Source: Lewinellaceae bacterium (GTDB taxonomy: Bacteria > Bacteroidota > Bacteroidia > Chitinophagales > Saprospiraceae). Taken from it: DNA of 64,000 nucleotides. Position 1 is the stretch's first letter; each line of letters starts with the position of its first letter. Positions 57,648 through 64,000 of this stretch are shown here, one piece after another. Under the pieces are notes generated by a model. That model was not told the origin of the DNA. It saw only the letters and a program-made list of their open reading frames with translations, and did no database searches. The DNA is taken from contig CANJPT010000006.1 of assembly GCA_947476195.1 (NCBI GenBank), forward strand, positions 1 to 64,000. Reading direction: 5' to 3'. Position numbers and translations under genes: made by a program.

Positions 57648-58895
57648 TCACTGCGCTAATTCTTCCAGCATTTTTTCAGCTTGAACGCGGCGTTCGGGAA
57701 TTTCAGTATTCGAAAGGGCACGTTCTACAGCTCGTTTCGCTTGATCCTTTTCAGTAGGATCGATTGCAGCGATCTTGACATAAGCTAAAGCCATATACCA
57801 GTATATTTCTTCTCCAAACCGGTCCAGATCCTCAATTTTTGAAATGAACTCCAGTGTAAGTTCCGGATTGTCCAGTTGGAGCCCAATGATAGCGAGATAA
57901 AAAAACGCATCAGATTGGCAAACAGCCAGCGAGTCATCGATCATCGGGACTAATTCAACCGCAGCTTCGCGCCACTCCTGCTTTTTATAATATTCATCTG
58001 CCTTGCTAAAACAAAGGGAGCAGGCATCTGGTCGAATGGGTGATATACTGTCTTTTGAATACCGAATTGCCATATCCTCCAAGATACTGTTTGGTGGCTG
58101 AAAGTTATTATCGTACACCTTTGCTGGGGAGTGATCTTGAGTGACCCAGGTATAGGCTGCAAAACCAATCGTAAGCAATACAAACAGAATGAAAGCATTT
58201 CGAATGGTTTTGTTTTCACTTGAAGCAGGTACCTGGCTGGAATATAGTCTTCGTTCAAGCGCTTCACAGTCTGTCCAGATTTGGTTAAAATGGGAATCGG
58301 TCAGAGTGGTTGCTACCCACCCGGGCAAAGGGGTTTCCCATTCCTTTCCTTTTTCATCGAGTAGTTTTTTGAAACGTTCAATGCTTTGTATAGCAGTCCC
58401 GATATCCTTATTTTGGGCTCCTGATTCAATTCCGGCTGTAAGGTTGGCAAGGCGCAATATTTGCCTTTGGTCCTCTACATTGAGCTTTGTGAATTGACGT
58501 TTTACCCGGATCTGCTGCCTGACTTCAAGCATCGCCTGCAGGTCAGGTAGGACATTAATTACAGGAATCTCTTCAGAAGAAGGCTCAGGGAGCATGGGTA
58601 ACTCTTGTCCTTTTTCACGCAACCAATCACTATATTGTGCTACTGCCAGATCTTTCAGGAAAATGAAGATCGGTGTATCATCTGGGTATTGGCCATGCTG
58701 TAGTAGAAGTGAGGTTTGTATTACGCTCAGGCGAAAAAAAGTATTTCCATCAGCATAGCTACCTCCCATGGATTGAATCGCTTTAGCTACTGTTAAGCGG
58801 AACTCATTGTATAATGCGTCAACGACGATAGCATCAGCGATGCGTAGTCCATTGAGGTAGGTTTCGTTGGGAAATGTTGCGGAAGGATTGCTCAT
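57648..58895 (-). CDS. Hypothetical single-TM protein with TPR-like C-terminal region
   Basis: Internal TM NAFILFVLLTIGFAAYTWV and helical repeats AVELVPMIDDSLAVCQSDAFFYLAIIGLQLDNPELTLEF. Confidence 0.6.
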   Translation of the reverse strand: MSNPSATFPNETYLNGLRIADAIVVDALYNEFRLTVAKAIQSMGGSYADGNTFFRLSVIQTSLLLQHGQYPDDTPIFIFLKDLAVAQYSDWLREKGQELPMLPEPSSEEIPVINVLPDLQAMLEVRQQIRVKRQFTKLNVEDQRQILRLANLTAGIESGAQNKDIGTAIQSIERFKKLLDEKGKEWETPLPGWVATTLTDSHFNQIWTDCEALERRLYSSQVPASSENKTIRNAFILFVLLTIGFAAYTWVTQDHSPAKVYDNNFQPPNSILEDMAIRYSKDSISPIRPDACSLCFSKADEYYKKQEWREAAVELVPMIDDSLAVCQSDAFFYLAIIGLQLDNPELTLEFISKIEDLDRFGEEIYWYMALAYVKIAAIDPTEKDQAKRAVERALSNTEIPERRVQAEKMLEELAQ

Positions 58896-59043
58896 AACGT
58901 AGGCAAAGGTCGTAAGGAACGGCGAATTGGTGGAAGAGAAATCTAAAGTAACTATCCTAAATGCTTTAACCCTTGCATTTAATTCATTTTTGTGTTAACT
59001 TTGTTCTATCCCCAAAGATGTATGAACTACCATCTTAACCAAA

Positions 59044-60327
59044 TTGAATACTACTATGAGAGAATCCTTTCTCCATTTCCTCTGGCGTACACGCCGTTTC
59101 GATGCTCAAAATCTAATCACTACAGAATCTCAGCCTATTGAGATCCAGGTCGCAGGTGAATATAATTCCCATGCTGGCCCCGATTTTTTCAACGCCCGCC
59201 TTCGCATCGCCGATACGGTCTGGGCTGGCAATGTAGAAATGCATCTGCGTAGCTCAGAATGGCTCGTGCATGGACACTCCAAGGATCCAGCATACGATAA
59301 TGTTGTACTCCATGTGGTGTTTGAAGAAGACCAGCCCATCTTGCGCTCTACAGGTGAACGTATTCCATGTCTTGAACTTCAAGGTCGTATCCCACCCAAG
59401 TTGCTTGAAAATTACGAGCGTCTGGAACATGAAGCGGCATGGATTCCTTGTGCACATTTTTTCCACCAGGTACCAGATATTATTCGACTCAACTGGCTCG
59501 ACAGACTTATGGTAGAGCGGTTGGAGTTAAAAACAGCCGTTTTGGCCGAGGTGCTCCAAATGACTGAAAATCACTGGGAAGAGTCATTTTACAGGACTTT
59601 GGCCCGAAACTTTGGGTTGAAGGTAAACGCGGATCCGTTTGAAGCCTTGGCGCGTTCGCTACCGCTTATGATCCTGGCTAGGCACAGATCCAGTCTGCTT
59701 CAATTGGAAGCATTGCTTTTTGGTCAGGCTGGATATTTGGAGGAAAAACATACTGAAGAGTGGCCAAATGAACTGGTCCGGGAGTATCGCCATCTGGCAC
59801 ATAAATACGGACTCGAGCCACTTGCAGTCAGCCAATGGAAATTTCTCCGCTTACGTCCTGCCAATTTTCCAACGGTGCGGCTTGCTCAGTTTGCCGCACT
59901 GGTGCATCAATCGGCTCACTTATTTTCTAAGATATTGGAAGCCAATGATTTGCGAGAAATAGAAAATTTATTTAGTGTTCAACCCAGTCCATATTGGCGG
60001 AATCATTTTCAATTTGACAAACCTTCTGTAAAACGGGAAAAACTGTTTGGACGCGACTTCATACACTTGCTTGTGATTAATACCATTGTACCTTTTCTTT
60101 TTCATTACGGGAAGACAAGGGACTTTGAGGAGCCTCAAAAACGCGCCCTGAAACTGCTTGAAGAACTCCCACCGGAGTTGAATACCATCATTGATGGTTG
60201 GGCAGAAATGGGTATTACAGCCCGAAATGCCTTCCAAACCCAGGCTTTGATCCAGCTGAAAACTAAATATTGTGATCAAAAAAGATGTCTGGAATGCGCA
60301 ATCGGCAGTACGATTTTGAAAGGATAG
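59044..60327 (+). CDS. DUF2851 family protein
   Basis: ESFLHFLWRTRRFDAQNLITTESQPIEIQVAGEYNSHAGPDFFNARLRI and the C-terminal Cys motif YCDQKRCLECAIG. Confidence 0.88.
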   Translation: MNTTMRESFLHFLWRTRRFDAQNLITTESQPIEIQVAGEYNSHAGPDFFNARLRIADTVWAGNVEMHLRSSEWLVHGHSKDPAYDNVVLHVVFEEDQPILRSTGERIPCLELQGRIPPKLLENYERLEHEAAWIPCAHFFHQVPDIIRLNWLDRLMVERLELKTAVLAEVLQMTENHWEESFYRTLARNFGLKVNADPFEALARSLPLMILARHRSSLLQLEALLFGQAGYLEEKHTEEWPNELVREYRHLAHKYGLEPLAVSQWKFLRLRPANFPTVRLAQFAALVHQSAHLFSKILEANDLREIENLFSVQPSPYWRNHFQFDKPSVKREKLFGRDFIHLLVINTIVPFLFHYGKTRDFEEPQKRALKLLEELPPELNTIIDGWAEMGITARNAFQTQALIQLKTKYCDQKRCLECAIGSTILKG

Positions 60328-60342
60328 AAAAGGTCGATCAGG

Positions 60343-61656
60343 CTACTTTGCGGTCCGCAAAAATGCTTCCATGGCCCGGTGTAAGTCCATAGCCATTGCT
60401 TCATTAGGTTGGTATTTTAAGGTGTTGGCATGCAGGCTAAAAATGCGACGGATCTCTATTTCCTGTACTTGAGTGCGTAAGGAAATTTTTTGAAAAAAGT
60501 CATCGTCCGTGCGTGGAAGGCCCGTTTCAGCATCAAGGAGCACCACTAATCCGTATCGTTCGCGCAAATGTGCCAGAAAGTGCCGCATTCCCTGTTTAGA
60601 AAGCCCGGAATAGTTTTTTTCCTGGAAATGTAGGTTGGCAATGGTGCTGATGAATTCGTAAGAGGAGTTTTCGTTTTTGGGTAAAACCGGAATAATTCGC
60701 TGCCGTCGTTTGGCACGAAATACAAGCCAGATGATTGCCAATGCTGTAATTATGTACCAGGCCCATGCCAATGCAGGCTGCTCTAATATAAAAGTCAGCA
60801 GATGCTGTTTGGCCGGGGATCGGTTAGAAAGGCCATTGTTTCGACGGCCAACTTCTTCCGGTACCCGGCTAACGGCATCCCAATAAATATTACCTTCAGA
60901 AAGTTGGGAAAACACACCTGCCACATAAGTGTGCGTGTCATGACGCAAAAGGCTGAAATTAGAAAATGCAATCGGATTGGTGTGCAGCAAGAAGCGGCCT
61001 TTTCCGAGTGGAAATTCGGCAAAATTTATATAATTTTTGTTGAGATAGCCCAGTGGATGTTGTTTCAATGAATCACAAAAATAGTAGGATCCGATGTAGT
61101 TCCAAGGGTAATTTTCAGGTATATTCTGCCTTGCAAAAAAGAAGGTCGTACTGCTATCGGGGAGGATAGGGGTGCGAAGTGAAAAACGGCCCAGGCTATC
61201 TTCAACCATTCCATAATCGTTCCAGTTTGCTTCTGCGCATTCGTCAAAATAAACGAATGTCATTAAATCAAAAGGGATGGTTTTACTTGAAATAAATGCT
61301 GTATTGCCCGCCGCTACAAAATCTAAAAGCCGTTTTGTGCCTGCCGAATCCAGGTACATTGCTTCCCCGATAAAAACATAATTGTGTCCAATGGAATTAC
61401 GGTCCACGGGGAGTTCTTTTGCAATGTTTTTTCGAAGTTCAACGAACTTTTCACCTTCAAAATAGTGCGCCAGTAAATTGTGTGCGATCAAGGAGCCGTA
61501 AGGCTGGTCATTTTTTTCATCGTATCCCTTTTTTTCCCAGCTAGACTCCTCCCAATCAAATTTTGGCTTATTTGCCTCGAATGCGTAATAAAACATCGCT
61601 CCAACAAGGGCAATGGCAACGAGCGCGAGTAGGATTGGGGTACTGCTCTTTTGCAT
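60343..61656 (-). CDS. DUF4350 domain-containing membrane protein
   Basis: N-terminal TM, YGSLIAHNLLAHYFEG, VFIGEAMYLDSAGTKRLLDFVAAGNTAFISS, C-terminal TM WAWYIITALAIIWLVFRAKRRQRIIP. Confidence 0.78.
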   Translation of the reverse strand: MQKSSTPILLALVAIALVGAMFYYAFEANKPKFDWEESSWEKKGYDEKNDQPYGSLIAHNLLAHYFEGEKFVELRKNIAKELPVDRNSIGHNYVFIGEAMYLDSAGTKRLLDFVAAGNTAFISSKTIPFDLMTFVYFDECAEANWNDYGMVEDSLGRFSLRTPILPDSSTTFFFARQNIPENYPWNYIGSYYFCDSLKQHPLGYLNKNYINFAEFPLGKGRFLLHTNPIAFSNFSLLRHDTHTYVAGVFSQLSEGNIYWDAVSRVPEEVGRRNNGLSNRSPAKQHLLTFILEQPALAWAWYIITALAIIWLVFRAKRRQRIIPVLPKNENSSYEFISTIANLHFQEKNYSGLSKQGMRHFLAHLRERYGLVVLLDAETGLPRTDDDFFQKISLRTQVQEIEIRRIFSLHANTLKYQPNEAMAMDLHRAMEAFLRTAK

Positions 61657-61682
61657 TGAAAAATCTGGATATTGGAAATTAA

Positions 61683-62705
61683 TTAAAAATGGACCCAGCC
61701 CTGCGCTTTTAAATCATGCAAATTTCCACCCATGGTATTTATTTTGATTCCATCTTTTGCTTCCAGGATCTCCCCTGCGATGTAAATATCAGGTAGGTAT
61801 TTTACCTTTTCTATGTCTTCAGGTCGGATGGTGAAAAGCAGTTCATAGTCTTCTCCGCCATTCAGGGCACAGGTGATCGGGTCAAGTTTAAATTTTAAAG
61901 CCAACAGTTGAGCTTCCTGGTTGATGGGCACTCCGCTTTCTTCGATAAGTGCTCCGACCATACTCTGCTTGCATAAATGAAAAACCTCTGAGGCCAGGCC
62001 ATCAGAAATATCGATCATAGAGGTTGGTTTTAGGCCAATTTTCCTGAATTCCTCGATCATATCGCGGCGTGCTTCGGGTTTTAGTTGGCGGCCTACTGCA
62101 TAGGTCTGGTTTTCAAAATCGGGCTGTAGTTCAGGGTTTTCCTGCCAGATATATTTTTCTCTTTCCAGGATCTGAAGGCCAAGGTATGCTCCGCCAAGCT
62201 CGCCTGTGATACAGATAAGATCACCTGGTTTTGCTCCGGATCGATAAACGAGTAATTCCTTTTCGCATTGACCAATAGCCGTAATACTGATCGTCATTCC
62301 CTTAGGCGAAGAGGTAGTATCTCCACCAACCAGATCCACGTTGTATGCCTCACAAGCAGCGCGGATACCTTCGTATAATTCATCCAGGGCTTCCACTGAA
62401 AAACGGTTGGAAATGGCCAGTGAAACTACGATTTGTTTTGGCAGCGCATTCATGGCGTAAATGTCAGATAGATTTACCACCACGGCTTTGAAGCCCAAAT
62501 GCTTGAGTGGAGTATACGATAAGTCGAAGTGGATACCCTCCACAAGCATGTCGGTACTGATCACTGTACAGAGCGAGCCGTTATCAATGACCGCAGCATC
62601 ATCGCCAATGCCTTTGATACTGGAGGCTTGTCGTAGGGGGAAATCACGCGTGAGGTGGTCGATCAGGCCGAATTCGCCCAATGTATTTACGTCTGTTCGT
62701 TGCAA
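61683..62705 (-). CDS. thiL: Thiamine-phosphate kinase
   Basis: GIGDDAAVI, STDMLVEGIHFDL, NLSDIYAMNALPKQIVVSLAI, GGDTTSSPKGMTISITAIG, DISDGLASE. Confidence 0.96.
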   Translation of the reverse strand: MQRTDVNTLGEFGLIDHLTRDFPLRQASSIKGIGDDAAVIDNGSLCTVISTDMLVEGIHFDLSYTPLKHLGFKAVVVNLSDIYAMNALPKQIVVSLAISNRFSVEALDELYEGIRAACEAYNVDLVGGDTTSSPKGMTISITAIGQCEKELLVYRSGAKPGDLICITGELGGAYLGLQILEREKYIWQENPELQPDFENQTYAVGRQLKPEARRDMIEEFRKIGLKPTSMIDISDGLASEVFHLCKQSMVGALIEESGVPINQEAQLLALKFKLDPITCALNGGEDYELLFTIRPEDIEKVKYLPDIYIAGEILEAKDGIKINTMGGNLHDLKAQGWVHF

Positions 62706-62786
62706 GATATTTTATTAAATTTGGAGATTAGAATCACTTAAATTGGAGCGCCTGTATGAATTGACCACAAGGACCACAGCATCGTA

Positions 62787-63830
62787 TTAATCCACTTGAC
62801 CCACATTTATCCTGGGAAGTAACCACAAAGACAAAAATCCGCCCAGGAAGTTGTAAAAGATCTGCACTGCAAAAAAGGCAATGTTCGCATAAGAAAACCC
62901 GTCGCTGCCGCTAATGCCATATAGCGCTAAGCCGGCAATACAAAGTGCGTGGAATGTTCCCATGCCACCTGGAGAAGGAATTACAAATCCTAAAGTTCCA
63001 AACACAAAAACCATGAGTGCTGCACTCATGCCTAAGTGTTCGGTCGGTGGGAATGCCAGGAGGTTGAACCAGCATTGAAGGTAAAACATAACCCAGATGC
63101 CAACAGAATATCCAATAAACAAACCTGGATTTTTAAGCTTAAAAACACTCTTCAGGCCATCCAAAAATCCTTTTAGCAGGCTTCCTACTTTTTGTAAAAA
63201 GGGAATTTTGGCGAGCCTTCTTCGAAGAAGATATGCTAAAACAGTTCCTAAGGCCATAACTGCCAATAATGTTTGCACGATAGGATTTTGGAAAAGTCCA
63301 CCACCAGAATTTTCTCCTTTTCGTTGTAAAATAAAGGCCCAAAGGGTGTCACCTTCAAACAAAAACGCGAGTCCAACCACTCCGCCAAGACACAGAAAAT
63401 CCATGAGTCTGTCAATGCCCACAGTTCCCATCACCTTCTCCACCGGAAGTTTTTCATAACGGGCAAGCGAACCAGCGCGTACGACCTCGCCCATGCGTGG
63501 AAGGAAGAGGTTGGCAAAATAGCCCAGTAAAATAGTCAGCAGCGAATTCGCGAAACCCACCCGGTAGCCCAAAGGCTCCAACAACATTTGCCAACGCCGG
63601 GCACGGAAGATATTACTCACCGTAAAGGCTGCCAATACGGCTAATATCCACCATAGATTCACGGTGGAAAAGTCGTACAAAAGCTTGTCAACCAGGCTAC
63701 ATTGATCTGTAGGGGTGCCGTCTAAGTGACACTGTTCTTGAAATGCTTTGTTCTGGCTTCGGAATACCCAAGCCATGATGCTGATCCCGAGACCGAGAAA
63801 AAGGAAAAATTGAAGTACTTTTTTTGCCAT
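62787..63830 (-). CDS. Lysylphosphatidylglycerol synthase TM region / UPF0104 family membrane protein
   Basis: Multi-TM; RARRWQMLLEPLGYRVGFANSLLTILLGYFANLFLPRMGEVVRAGSLARYEK, PSPGGMGTFHAL. Start taken at MAKKVLQFFLF. Confidence 0.9.
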   Translation of the reverse strand: MAKKVLQFFLFLGLGISIMAWVFRSQNKAFQEQCHLDGTPTDQCSLVDKLLYDFSTVNLWWILAVLAAFTVSNIFRARRWQMLLEPLGYRVGFANSLLTILLGYFANLFLPRMGEVVRAGSLARYEKLPVEKVMGTVGIDRLMDFLCLGGVVGLAFLFEGDTLWAFILQRKGENSGGGLFQNPIVQTLLAVMALGTVLAYLLRRRLAKIPFLQKVGSLLKGFLDGLKSVFKLKNPGLFIGYSVGIWVMFYLQCWFNLLAFPPTEHLGMSAALMVFVFGTLGFVIPSPGGMGTFHALCIAGLALYGISGSDGFSYANIAFFAVQIFYNFLGGFLSLWLLPRINVGQVD

Positions 63831-64000
63831 TGCAGGAGCAAAGGTCAAAAAACATCCGCGTTTTTCTATAAAAATCGAGTTGTCCTTACAATATTTCCTG
63901 GTGGCAGGACAACTTGTTCCGGGGCAAAAATAAATTTTAGTTGGAACCCAATTTTCGCATTCGATGACCACTGTTTTAAACTTAGGAATTGTCAGGGTAA

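Overview
The window is about 64 kb of a Bacteroidota chromosome. Giant T9SS-type adhesins with PKD and SprB repeats, PorP/SprF, GldB and DUF3857 proteins suggest a Saprospiria-like lineage; this is inferred from gene content only. No rRNA, tRNA or CRISPR array was recognised. Most genes are ordinary housekeeping or envelope genes: polA, recJ, a DEAD-box helicase, aconitase, bamA, PPIases, rsmG, thiL, an M1 peptidase, a TonB-dependent receptor and an SPFH protein. Accessory content includes: (i) a translationally coupled operon of two giant tandem paralogous PKD/CHU_C proteins plus PorP/SprF; (ii) a RAYT (Y1 transposase) bracketed by inverted modules sharing the word TGATAGTCTCACT, one of them a 92-bp near-perfect palindrome; (iii) two 91-bp inverted MITE-like elements, each with an exact 9-bp target-site duplication; (iv) inverted arrays of a GGTCATT word between convergent genes; (v) two tandem DUF3857 transglutaminase-like genes, each interrupted by exactly one in-frame stop codon (TAA and TAG); (vi) an ABC transporter/M1 peptidase locus collapsed by internal deletions; and (vii) a vapBC remnant ending at a hairpin. 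The strongest candidates for follow-up are the RAYT/palindrome module, the MITE family and the paired nonsense codons. No defence island or clearly new multi-gene system was recognised. All comparisons were made by eye, with no database search.
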